Positions 46,450 through 56,438 of a DNA stretch of 64,000 bases are shown here, in pieces. A model generated the notes under the pieces. It ran no database searches. It saw only the letters and a list, made by a program, of their open reading frames with translations, and was not told where the DNA came from. The DNA is from Austropuccinia psidii (taxonomy: Eukaryota; Basidiomycota; Pucciniomycetes; Pucciniales; Sphaerophragmiaceae). The DNA is taken from NCBI GenBank assembly GCA_023105745.1, contig JALGQZ010000005.1, positions 67,039,019 to 67,103,018 of the forward strand, written 5' to 3'. Numbering within the stretch: position 1 is the stretch's first letter; every line of letters starts with the position of its first letter. The position numbers were made by a program, and so were the translations under genes.

Positions 46450-47663
46450 ATGAAAGAATACTTAAGTACAATGAAAAAACCACAATTGAGTAATGATGAA
46501 GAATTTAGAAGGATAAAAAGAAGGTCATCCAACTTTTTTTTGGAAGATGGTCAGCTCAGAAGAAGAAATAACCCAAACACTCAATTGGTGATATTAGGTG
46601 AAGAAGTTCAAAGCTACATTTTAAAGTCACTTCATGAAGACATGGGCCACAGAGGGGAAAATGAAAATTACAGAAGAATTAAAGCAAGATTTTGGTGGGA
46701 AGGAATGAAGAAATAAGTTAAGAAATGGGTTCAACCTTGCCTGGCCTGCCAAAAGAGAATTCAAAACTTACAAAGGGAACAAGGAAAATCTACAGCAACG
46801 TCAACAATCTTTGAGAGGGTCAGTATGGATGCAGTACGTATCAAATCTGGAAGATGGAAGTATATGGTTGTGGCCAGAGATGATTTTTCAGGATGGCCAG
46901 AAACAGTTGGACTAGTCAAATCAACAGCAAAAGGATTTGCAGAGTGGTTCACTTCAGAATGGATATGAAGGTATGGCTCACCAAAAGAAGTAACTGTCGA
47001 TGGGGGCCCAGGGTTGGAAATGAATTACAAGATGCAGTAAAGAAAGCCGGATAAATGATCAGAGTCACCACATACTATTACCCAGAGTCTCAAGGAATGG
47101 TGGAAAGGGGCCATAAAAAACTTAAAGATGCTCTAGTCAAGATGTGTGGGGAAAACGGAGGAAAATGGAGAAAATATCTACCACAAGTTACATTGGCTGA
47201 CAGAAATTTCACTAAAAGAACAACTGGTTTCTCACCATTTGAGCTCCAATTTGGACAACTACCAGTATGACCAATTGACATTGAAACAAAAACATTTTTA
47301 GCAGTATAATGGCACAGAATATCCACAACTGAGGAATTATTGGAAGCCAGAGATAAAAAATTGGAAGGAAAAGAAGAAATGAGAAGGAAAGCAGCAGAAA
47401 AAGTCAAAAAATCAAGGGAGGACTCAATGAAATATTGGGATAGAATAATGGCACACCAACTAACATCACCACTTAATCCAGGAGATTTGCTCCTGGTTTA
47501 CCACAAAGCAATAGAAACTTATTGGGGGCTACTTTTCAAAAACAAATGGAATGGACCCTACAGAGTAATCAGACAAATAAACAATGGACCATATGAACTT
47601 GAGGGGCTGGATGGAACAGAATTAGAAAGAAGATTTGCACAATCTGAAGTCAAGAGGCTTTAG
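46450..47663 (+). pseudogene. D1 integrase, no chromodomain
   Basis: Zinc domain at about 46625-46760 (LHEDMGHRGENENYRRIKAR, then CLACQKR), with a stop at 46714-46716. Core: VSMDAVRIKSGRWKYMVVAR, EVTVDGGPGLE (about 46990-47020; an extra stop at 46966) and, in another frame, SQGMVERGHKKLKDALVKM; the Asp, Asp and Glu are all readable. Then FTKRTTGFSPFELQFGQLP. The C-terminal part (47340-47663) has a lysine-rich helix and LNPGDLLLVYHKAIET, KNKWNGPYRVIRQINNG, ending RRFAQSEVKRL. No chromodomain follows, unlike A, B and E, so this family targets sites in some other way. Confidence 0.88.
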
Positions 47664-47809
47664 CCAAGAGGAAAGATAGAAACAAAAGAAGACACGGAAG
47701 AATAACAAAGTGAACAAGATGAATCAATAAATGAGGAAGAGTTATTTGAGGAGACCACAGAATCAGATGAGGAATAGGGAGCTCTCACCTGGAATGCTGG
47801 GGACAGCAT

Positions 47810-47825
47810 TAAATGGAGAGGGGGA
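47810..47825 (+). promoter_or_regulatory. 3' polypurine tract of D1
   Basis: TAAATGGAGAGGGGGA directly before the 3' LTR start; identical in D2 (56423-56438) and nearly so at the internal site 42089-42104. Confidence 0.8.
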
Positions 47826-49789
47826 TGTGGTATTCCATACCATTTTTTTCACCAGGCTCAAGCTCATATTACCCCATAACAGCAGTAAATTCAGCCTACA
47901 AGCAGACTTAAACTCAAATGTTACACCAAAGGGTCAATTTTACAGCAAGAATCTGGATTTAACTCATAAAATCATGGAACAGGCACCAAAGGGCAGTGTA
48001 TGTGTTTAAATAAATTATTCAATTTCATTATGCATATGTGAAAAGCAAGTTACGTATAGCAAACTAGTTACAACAAATAAGGTACCACCCTTTAAATTAA
48101 ACACCCCACCCAGCTTTACACCCTTATATTGCCACAGGACTCATGCAGCAAGAAAAGGACACCTGCAAGAACTACAAAGAAACCTTGCATTCAACATAGA
48201 AAGTCAAATGATAAAAAGCTAAACCCCATGGAATTCCTGCAAGTCATTTACAACACAGCCACAGGAGTACCTTACCTTACATCCACAGTAACCCCACTTG
48301 AAATCTTAAAACAGAATCAGAATTATACACACCACTCATCACCTCATGAAACCCAAAGCTAGTTAAAGCAGGCTTCATGCAGTACACAATTTTGATTAAA
48401 TCTCAACCACATGACTATGTACAGCATGTTTCAAACTCAAAAATGACATCATTCCATAAAAAACTGTTAATTCATCAGTGAAAGAAATTATCAGCTGGCC
48501 TCATTTTAGAGTTCAAGAAGAAGAAAACAACATGACACCTGAATAAATTTAACAGCCACTCCTACCAAGCCTAAAAAAATGACCTATGCAAAGGAAATAC
48601 GAAGTCATCATGTGATACTACACCCACCAACAGAATATCATGTGACAGAAAAAAGGCTGTGCACAAGAAAGATCCTCAGCCAAAATTAAATTACCTCATG
48701 CATGCAAAGAAAATATAATAATATCACATCATAATTAGTTCACCAAAAGACCATCATGTGATGAATGGAGGCTGTGCAGAGAAAATATTATCACCAAACC
48801 TTAAATCACCTGGCCCATGCAAGAAAGCTTCTCACCAAAAATGGGGTCACATGATGAAATCAAGAGGAATTCAAGTAGAAAAAGACAGCTCCCATGGAGG
48901 GCCCCCTGGGCTCCCAAATGGTGTAAATAGAGGGGCTCTCTCCCCCCCAAATTTCATAATCCACCCATGCACAGTAGAGGCATAGGAATAATTCATCCCT
49001 CAACTGGGAGGTAGTCCAGAGAATCATAGTGAATTGACTTGCCCAGTAGCTAAACTCAGTGGAAGTACAGTGTTAAAGATTTCCCGGTAGCTAAGCTCAG
49101 TGGAATATAAGTATTAAAAAAAATATGATTAAATTATCCAGAACCCAAGATTAGGGTTACTACTCTATTGAAATCTTTTATCCAGTAAAATTAACACCAC
49201 TTATTCAAATCTTAAAATTACTTACCCCTTTAAAAATACAATATCAAAGAATCTTACTTCTTAAATTTAACAAATACTATTTTATCTCATTATTAAACAT
49301 TCTTAAACAAATAACAAACATTTAAGAAATTATTTTACTCTATTATAACTTTACCTTAACAAAATTACCTTTATCAACACTCATCAAATTATTCAGAACA
49401 CCTTAAAAAAACCCATCTTACAAAAGGACTTTTAACCAAGAAGAAACAACTTACTTCAATTCAACTAAAAAAGTTAAAATTAAAACAGACAAGTATTTCA
49501 TTAAATCTAAAAATTAACCAAATTACTGAAATTTCTTTTTATTACTATATATTGAATAGTTCTGATCTGAGACTTCTGAATTTTTTCTTATAAAGTTGTA
49601 AAGCCACCTACTAATTTAATTTTGGTTTGTGAGCTCCTAGGAAGATTTTGTTCAGTATTTTAGGAGGGTCAGGCAATACACCCTTGCCACCCTTGGTACA
49701 GGAGTTATTAGCGATTCAAAACTAGCTACCTGTGATTTCCCCCTCCAGGTACTGCCTCATATTAATCCCACACAATAGGAGTTCCCACA
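47826..49789 (+). repeat. 3' LTR of D1
   Basis: 1,964 bp, TGTGGTATTCC to TTCCCACA. Contains the uninterrupted site corresponding to the insertion of solo LTR C (48239-48258). It has one 41-bp repeat copy fewer than the 5' LTR, and the TATA position reads TGTAAAT. The right edge meets the minus-strand gene remnant. Confidence 0.93.
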
Positions 49790-49932
49790 GTCAAACTTTG
49801 AAGACCTTGTATTGTGATGTTAAAACAATCCTTTCCTTTTTCCAAACACTCTGTACAAGCAGGATCAAGAACATCAACTGCTTTATAACCATCATAAGCT
49901 TGGGCAGGATCAAAATTACCAGAAGAAGCCAT
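49790..49932 (-). pseudogene. Minus-strand gene remnant, N-terminal part (split by D1)
   Basis: Minus-strand ATG at 49930-49932 starts MASSGNFDPAQAYDGYKAVD, then PACTECLEKGKDCFN, after which a 1-base frame change leads to HNTRSSKFD at the D1 border. The continuation on the far side of D1 (15959 downward) begins HFCLAGKKPCC. The spacing CX2CX6C on one side and a C-x2-C-x6-C-like pattern on the other suggest a zinc-binding cysteine cluster that D1 cut in two; the cysteine at the break itself cannot be confirmed. The combined cluster resembles fungal Zn2Cys6 spacing, but this is inference. Confidence 0.7.
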
Positions 49933-50979
49933 TGACTGAGCATTTTAGAGCCACAAAGAACAGATGTTGGAAGCACAGAAGGGGAATATTCAGTGAGTTC
50001 AGTCAGTTTGGAACTCATTACTAAAGGATTATGCAAGCAGAAGAATTCAAGGCATCAGAATAATTCACTTCAAATCTGAAGATTCCATCAAGGAAGTGGG
50101 GCCATAACACAATTATGGCCCCCCTCAAAGTCCTCAAGATTAAGATTAAAGGTCCTCTTGCGTTCGAATGAGCACCCAGGACCTCCCCTTCAGCTTTGGG
50201 GAGGTCGGGTTCTTGATAGTCCTGGACCCTCTCAATGGCCCAGGCCATCTGGAGGAATATTGGTATATAGGCCATTTTCTTGGTCCCATGGACCCCCTGG
50301 AGCCCCATCATATTTGGGAACAGGGGGTCATTTTGGTCCTGGGGGACTCCAATAGCCCCCACAGACCCTGGCGTACATTCTGCAGACCATAAGGCACCAA
50401 AACCTCAAAATACCTCCAAAAGGCCAAAAATGGGCCTAGACCCATTTTTTTCGCAAATAGCCATGGTGATTCCAGTACAAGAATTCATCAGAATGGTCCA
50501 ACATGGCCCCAAAGCCATTTTTGGGCCCTTTTCGAAGGACAATGGGGACAAGGCCCCTCCTTTGATTATTCAAAATTTTCAATCAACGCAAGAAGGGCCC
50601 AAAAAATTGATTTGCCCAGTTAATGATGAGATATATGATCATATACTCATTGGCCATCCTTTTTTGAACAGAAGAGCTCTATGGCCTTTTTTTGGATACA
50701 ACCCAAGGGCCATGCATTAAAATGGGGTCACTGATTGAATTCAAAGAAAAGCATATTTCAAAAGTTGAAAAGGACTTACTCAGTGTATAAAGGAAGGGGA
50801 AAATAATTTAATCAAGGATGACAGTGAAAAAATATAAATGAATTTTAAGGATAATGGCCAAGAGGAAAAGAAAAATCAAAAGAAAATCTTTGAAAAAAAT
50901 GTGGGGATATTGAGATGCCACGCAATAGTGGCAGGGTATTATGGTGTTCAGGAGCCCACCAGTTTCAAGGGGGGAATAC
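49933..50979. other. Unassigned region with two strong hairpins
   Basis: Less AT-rich, glycine/proline-coding-like sequence. One plus-strand frame (50280-50720, 146 codons, ending DHILIGHPFLNRRALWPFF) has no motif I recognise. Perfect inverted repeats lie at 50098-50122 (GGGGCCATAA, 5-nt loop, TTATGGCCCC) and 50180-50206 (GACCTCCCC, 9-nt loop, GGGGAGGTC). The end, CAAGGGGGGAATAC (50966-50979), is a polypurine tract before the G2 LTR, so the right part at least is probably the 3' internal end of a G-family element. Confidence 0.45.
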
Positions 50980-51741
50980 TGTAACACCCACTAGTCAGGG
51001 GTAAGGGTATTCAGACTTAAACTCACTAAAGCACCTCAAACCAGCAAATCTACTGTGTGTATCAGCATTCAGTTTCAGCAATCTTCCTTGCTGAAACATG
51101 CATACAGTCTGGTTCATCAATACAGCATGTCAACTTCTGTACAGGTTTGAATTACCCAATACAGTTTGGATACACCATCCTGAAACTGTTTGATCACTCA
51201 ATACCACCACACCTCTTGTATAGATCCTGTACAGCCGTACAGGACCTTTATTGGCCCGACTCAATTCAATCATCAATGATTCTCATGAAAACTCCTGTCT
51301 GGACCAGGGCTGGTGATTCTCAAATATACCAGCCCCTCTTTCTCCTCCATGATACCTTTTCCCCAGTTAATTAATTTTGTTGACTTATTATTTTATAAAT
51401 ATTTGGCCTTTTTTTTGGGTATTATATTTATTTATTCTGAGTTGATCTTTTTTGTTTTCTTTCTTTGCCTGTACAGCATGAGCTGGGTGGCCATATCCTT
51501 ATTAACCCTTCTCCTTCCATTCTGAAAGGTTGAAACAGTGGACCTGGACTTTTTTGTGGTTGGCTCTTTTGTTCCTTCCTCTTATTATTTTGTTGCTGCT
51601 TTGTTATGTTTATTTACTTAGTAATTTCATTTTATCACACTCTTAAGTTTATTCCAAATTTACCATATCTTCAGCCCTCCATACATAAGTCCCAGCTTAC
51701 TGAGTTCCAGGCCCTCTTCACTTAGATGAGCCCCTGTGAAA
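50980..51741 (+). repeat. G-family LTR (G2)
   Basis: 762 bp, TGTAACACCC to CCCCTGTGAAA. A purine tract precedes it, so it looks like a 3' LTR. It matches the reverse complement of solo LTR G1 (for example CAAATATACCAGCCCCTCTT at 51317-51336). No matching 5-bp duplication around it alone (AATAC left, CTGGG right), which fits one LTR of a longer element. It cuts the left side of D2. Confidence 0.8.
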
Positions 51742-51889
51742 CTGGGAAAGGGTCCCCAATGAGGGGAAATTTCCACCAAAATATTGAGTAAGAGAATTTC
51801 AGAAGGAACAAGAGGAACTCAAAAGAAAGTTAGATGATAAGAACAAAGACAAAGAGCACAAAAAAAAGTAAAAATCAACTGATTTTATA

Positions 51890-52969
51890 TCAATGGATAA
51901 TTGGGGTGATTGGGAACCACCATGCATTTAAACAGGATTAAAATACCCTCTTGGGTATGCTTATGGTTTGAGGAACACAAAGCAAAGGCTTGAAGATAAA
52001 GATAAATCTAAGGCTCATCCCCTACCCTCAAAAGAGAGTATTCAACCCAAAGAAATCATAAAGAAGAAGACTAGTATTCCTGGTGGATACATTCAAGAGG
52101 AATAAGTTTAAGAAGAAAAGGTCATAATACCTACAAAAGATAATTCATCAAAACCAGAAGAGGTTGTTAAGCCACAAGAACCAACCCAACCAAAGGTTAC
52201 TACACCAGCTAAAGAGAAGGAGATTGATAGGAAAGCTCTAATAAAATTACCAAACGCAGAAGTGAGTGAAAAACCCTTAATTGAAGATGTCAGGAAAAAG
52301 GTCATGGATCAGAAAATTAATTTCACCTTAGAATAAATAGCCACAATCTCACCAAAGTTTATGTAAGAATTAAAATTTATCTCAGAAAAAGACAAGAACT
52401 ACTTAATGTCTCTTAAATCAATCAATAGTCAGGAGCAAACAACCACTCAAGAAATAATCATTCAAGATAAAATTCATTATTCTTGTCCCCTTGGAATGAT
52501 TGAGGTCTCAGTTGGACAAGAAGGACATATAGTAAAAGCATTAGTAGATACTGGATCTGAACTCAGTATAATATCAGAAGTGAAATCTATAAAAGCAAGA
52601 CTACCAATGAGGGTTCTGAACATGAGGCTTACAGGTATTAGAAGTAACATCACAGAAATTGTTGGATTATCAAAAAATAATGTCCTTGTCTTACCATCTG
52701 GTGATGAAAGAAGAATTCATTTCTTTGTAGAAAGAGGTGCTGTTCACACAGTCATTGGCAGACCTTTCCTTGCTGATAATGGTATTAGACTTGAACACTC
52801 TCAATATGGAGGAATTCTTAGCAATAAAGAATATGATGGAAGAAGATTGTGCATACCAATATGTACACCTGAATCAAAAGGATGGCACACAGGACCACCC
52901 AGAGGAATGGAACTGTGTAACATGGCTAGAGTAACAGAACTGAAAAATGAAGGACCAAAATCAAAATAA
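51890..52969 (+). pseudogene. D2 Gag end and retropepsin
   Basis: Read in the frame of 52406-52969 with a few stops upstream. The sequence around 51890-52000 (DNWGDWEPP, RNTKQRLEDKD) matches the stretch before the D1 protease. The protease has HYSCPLGMIEVSVGQEGHI, ALVDTGSELSIISE (catalytic Asp-Thr-Gly about 52548-52556), LPSGDERRIHFFVERG and VHTVIGRPFLADNGIRL. Then GWHTGPPRGMELCNMAR, as in D1. This domain is open for 187 codons and its active site looks intact. The upstream part is low-complexity and broken. Confidence 0.82.
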
Positions 52970-53047
52970 ACCCTCAAGAAAGTTAAATTTGATACTGAAG
53001 AAGAAAATGGTTATAGTAGCAAGAAAATAAATCAATCAATATTACAT

Positions 53048-54013
53048 TTGATAGAAGATGAACCTGAACAAATTGAATCATTATTAGTATATTCACAGAA
53101 AATTAGCAACATATACAATAATGACCCTCTTCTCCATCCAAAATTTGAAAACACTCATAACTCTAACATAGAAGCTTCCAGTATTGAAGTGGAACCAGTA
53201 CAAAAGAAAGGCTTAAAGCCAAAAGAGTGAGTTAAAAGTGTTTCAAAGAAATATGGAAGGAATGGTACGTATCTGAAAAAGAAAAAGGATGAAATCTTTA
53301 ATGAAGAATACTGTAATGATTCAAAAGTGAATGGGTCCTCTGAAATTAAAAGATATCTTTCAAAAAGAATTTATAAAATTAAAAATGATCATAAATCTCA
53401 ATTTGAATGGGACTTTCAATTCCCTGGAGCTCAACCAACCAATACAGAAGAAATTAATCCAACTAAAATTGAAAATAGCTTTACTAAGCCTGAAGTGGAA
53501 CCAACAAATGAAAATTTGGAAACCAATTTATCAGAGGGAGAATAAATTCAAACCCAAGAACCTCTGGACGTAGAAAAAGTAATTAAAAAGTCAAATTTTA
53601 TGGAATTGGAAATGAACACCAACACAGCATCCACTGGTAGTGAAAATTCTCAAAATAATCCCTTTTCTAATTTTGCAGCAAACTCTGGATTAAAATCAGT
53701 GATATATGTCAGGATAGGATGGGAAAAATACCCTGTTATGGCTTTCTTGGACCAAAACTTAGAATATAACAACATATCTCTTATAATGGAAGCAGGAATT
53801 GGAATTAGAAGAATATCAAAGAAAATAAAAAAGGAAAATGAGAAGTTCAACAAGAAGATCATGAACAGAGTTCAAGTTGTCTTACTTAATAATGAAAAAC
53901 TGTACTTAAGATTCATGGTGGAGGAAAATTCAAGCCAAATAGTCTTGGGAAAAGACTTTTGTGATTATTTCAATCGGCTTCAATCATGGAATTCAATACC
54001 TTCAAGCTATTGA
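53048..54013 (+). pseudogene. D2 linker and second protease-like domain
   Basis: Same frame as the protease, with stops at about 53228 and 53543. The linker is acidic (53048-53545). From 53600, MELEMNTNTASTGSENSQ leads to SVIYVRIGWEKYPVMAFLDQ, LEYNNISLIMEAGIGIRRI, VVLLNNEKLYLRFMVEENSS and QIVLGKDFCDYF. The order of strands copies the first protease: ALVDTGSELSII against AFLDQNLEYNNI, and HTVIGRPFLADN against QIVLGKDFCDYF. The Asp-Thr-Gly is Asp-Gln-Asn, so this would be a catalytically dead retropepsin fold, perhaps a partner subunit or RNA/protein-binding domain. Inferred by eye. Confidence 0.55.
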
Positions 54014-54064
54014 GAAGAAGAATCAAATCAAAGTCCAAAATAAGTCAATCAAGTCCCATCAGCC

Positions 54065-54942
54065 TTGAAAGATACAAATCAATATTCAGAAGACCTATAT
54101 GAAGGAATATTATTTTTTAGTATAGGGATAATGAACTTGACTCAACCGTATTTCCATGAAATGATGACTAGAAGAGAAGGATTTCCTTATACTGCTTCAA
54201 TCCCTCTCACACCATTTGATGAAGAAGAACCATTTACCCTAGGATGCTTACTACATGATTAATATTTTAACATGGGAGAAATTAATTCAGAATAATATTC
54301 CATATCTCAAGCAGTTCTTTAGCCACGCCTTCAACAAAGTTTTGATGTCAATCCAGAACTCACTACATCAAATACCTTAATTCCAGAATGTACTAGTGGT
54401 CCAATAAAAAAGAACACTCTGACAATGAAAAATATACCCAAAGCCTCTCACCATCTATAAATTCCTTGATACAGGAAATCCAATCAAGCTGCAAATTACC
54501 AACAAATAGAGATGTTAAAGTTTTAAATGAAACATTATTAGTCAAAAATGATGTCATGCTCACGGAAAACGCTGAAGAACCATTACCAACACTTGAACCG
54601 CTAATTTTTGAGGAATATTCCAATAATGAGAAAAGTCCTAATAAAAAGCTTGATACCACTCAAATTCATAATTTATCTTTGGAGAAACCCAGTTTTTATA
54701 CCAGCCAAAACATAGCTGGCCAAAATAAATCATTGGAAGACATATGCAGTTTAAAATATGAGGATTTATCCCATATTTATAGCTTAATAAGAGATACTCA
54801 AGGATTATCACCACTTTCAGTAACTTCTCTCGAAAAAGACCCCATCAAAAAAATTCCAAAACAAACAAAAACTTTCTCAAAGAATAATAATATTCAAAAC
54901 AACCCATTAAAATCAACTCTGAAAACCCACAAATATTTTTGA
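54065..54942 (+). pseudogene. D2 accessory ORFs (unknown)
   Basis: Two open stretches in different frames: 54065-54262 (DLYEGILFFSIGIMNLTQPY, IPLTPFDEEEPFTLGCLL) and 54466-54942 (DVKVLNETLLVKNDVMLTEN, EEPLPTLEPLIFEEYSNNE, lysine-rich end). They take the place of the D1 accessory units but I see no clear residue match with them. Hydrophilic, no catalytic motif, no membrane segment. Unknown function. Confidence 0.45.
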
Positions 54943-56422
54943 TAAAACAATAAAATTTAAGTATATGATAATATAAAATGATTTTGTTATTTATTTTTTA
55001 TTTTATTATTATAATAATAAGGATAACTGAATTTTAAACAAGAAACCAGCTAAAAGAACACCCCACCACCAAATCATAAACAAAGGAAATAATACCAATC
55101 AAACTACAACACAAAGCAAAACTAAACAAATATATATATATATATATATATATAAGAGAAAAAAACACAAAATGAAATCAAAATGGAATAAAAGAATTAA
55201 TTTTATTTAATATTTAATTCCAAAAAGGGGATATTCAATTAAGTGAATTTCTTTTGAGAATAAAACAAAAAGAGAATCAAATCTTTTCTGCGTCATTTAT
55301 TAAATAAAAAAATATTTCAATATTCTTTATATTAAAATATTTTTTTATCAAATGGGAAGGAGTTGAAACCCTTTTAGCTCTCAATTCTTCAAGGATAAAA
55401 TAATACAACATGAAAAAGCCAAAAAAACAACACAAAAATGGTCCTTGACATGACCTTAAACTGTCTGAATCACTCTTATCTTATTTCATTAATTAATTCA
55501 AAACTTTCAAGAAATGGTCCTAGAAAAGACCTTTAAATTTCAAAAACATATTTTCTCTATATATATTTATCAATAAACCAAAATCTGAATAAATGGTCCT
55601 GTACAAGACCTTAAAATGGACTAACACATCTGTATAATAATTTTCATCAAAACCAATCTGGATTCAAGAATTGGTCTTGAGTATGACTTTAAATTTCATC
55701 AACACAATTGTTTAACCTCATGATTCATCTCAAGAAATCAATTTTGGTCATTGGAAATTATCAAACCTTACCACTAAATTATTACAAGAAAAAAGAAAAA
55801 ATATATTACCCTCAAGTAACTGCAAAAAAAACAGTTTTATATATAAAAAATTAAAACTCTAAATATTAAGAAAATAAGGTATGTTAACTTGTTTTTTATT
55901 ATTACTCCTTGTGATTTTAAATTTTTAGGGATAGTGGGAATTTATTTTGTTACTTCACAATCTATTTGATATACTTTATGATTAAGAGCTTTTCATCAAA
56001 AATAAGGATAATAATAGATATAGTATAAAGGAAGAAGAGAACAAATAAAGAAGATAAAAAAATGAAAGACAAACCAGAAATTTAAGACATATGGAGAGTA
56101 AAAAACAAAGTATGATTATCTTTGAGGTGGAAAATAAATGGATATGGAATGAATTCAAACCAGTATAAAGAATTGCAATTAGGATACACAACAAACTTTT
56201 ATTTAATTTGCAGCTTTTTTGCTTTAGGGAAACTGGTTCCTCAATATCAAATCCATCTCATAATTACGATTATAAAAGAAAACTGACCAAGGATTAGCTT
56301 TATCATTAAAAAAAGAATAATAATATATTCAACATAAGAGAAATAATCTCACTCAAATAAAAAAAGATATTTGAGATAGGGCGGTTGTCACTAATCCTCA
56401 CTGGAAATGCTGGGGATAGCAC
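54943..56422 (+). repeat. D2 non-coding region with four motif copies
   Basis: AT-rich, with a (TA)n tract at 55131-55154. Motif copies start at 55440 (arms GGTC/GACC and GACA/TGTC), 55517 (GGTC/GACC, GAAA/TTTC), 55595 (GGTC/GACC, GTACA with TGGAC, one mismatch) and 55673 (GTC/GAC). They point the same way as in D1. Nothing else recognised; minus-strand frames here are low-complexity. Confidence 0.7.
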
Positions 56423-56438
56423 TAAATGGAGAGGGGGA
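56423..56438 (+). promoter_or_regulatory. 3' polypurine tract of D2
   Basis: TAAATGGAGAGGGGGA, identical to the D1 tract, directly before the LTR start TGTGGTAT. Confidence 0.8.

Larger units (their letters stand above)
15960..49789 (+). mobile_element. Element D1: giant LTR retroelement, host to four nested insertions
   Basis: The left LTR starts at 15960 (GTGGTATTCCATACC, first base mutated) and the right LTR starts TGTGGTATTCCATACC at 47826. Both flanks are pieces of one minus-strand gene (15959 downward, 49790 upward), which is the best evidence that the two LTRs belong to one insertion. No clean 5-bp duplication is left at the ends. Subtracting solo LTR C (1,927 bp with its duplication), G1 (731), element A (9,674) and A-prime (1,425) leaves about 20.1 kb. 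Order: LTR, gag, protease, duplicated accessory ORFs, antisense ORFs, motif array, internal polypurine tract, RT-RNase H-integrase, polypurine tract, LTR. Confidence 0.8.

Noticed and set aside
15955..49794. Target-site duplication for D1
   Set aside because: Left flank AATGG(C) and right flank GTCAA do not match; a few bases seem lost at the left end. The split gene is better evidence for one insertion.
50155..50185. GTTCGAAT stretch resembling a tRNA T-loop
   Set aside because: No acceptor, D or anticodon arm can be folded around it.
50280..50720. 146-codon open frame in the unassigned region
   Set aside because: No motif, Gly/Pro/Trp-rich composition from hairpin-forming DNA, and competing frames of similar length; not listed as a gene.
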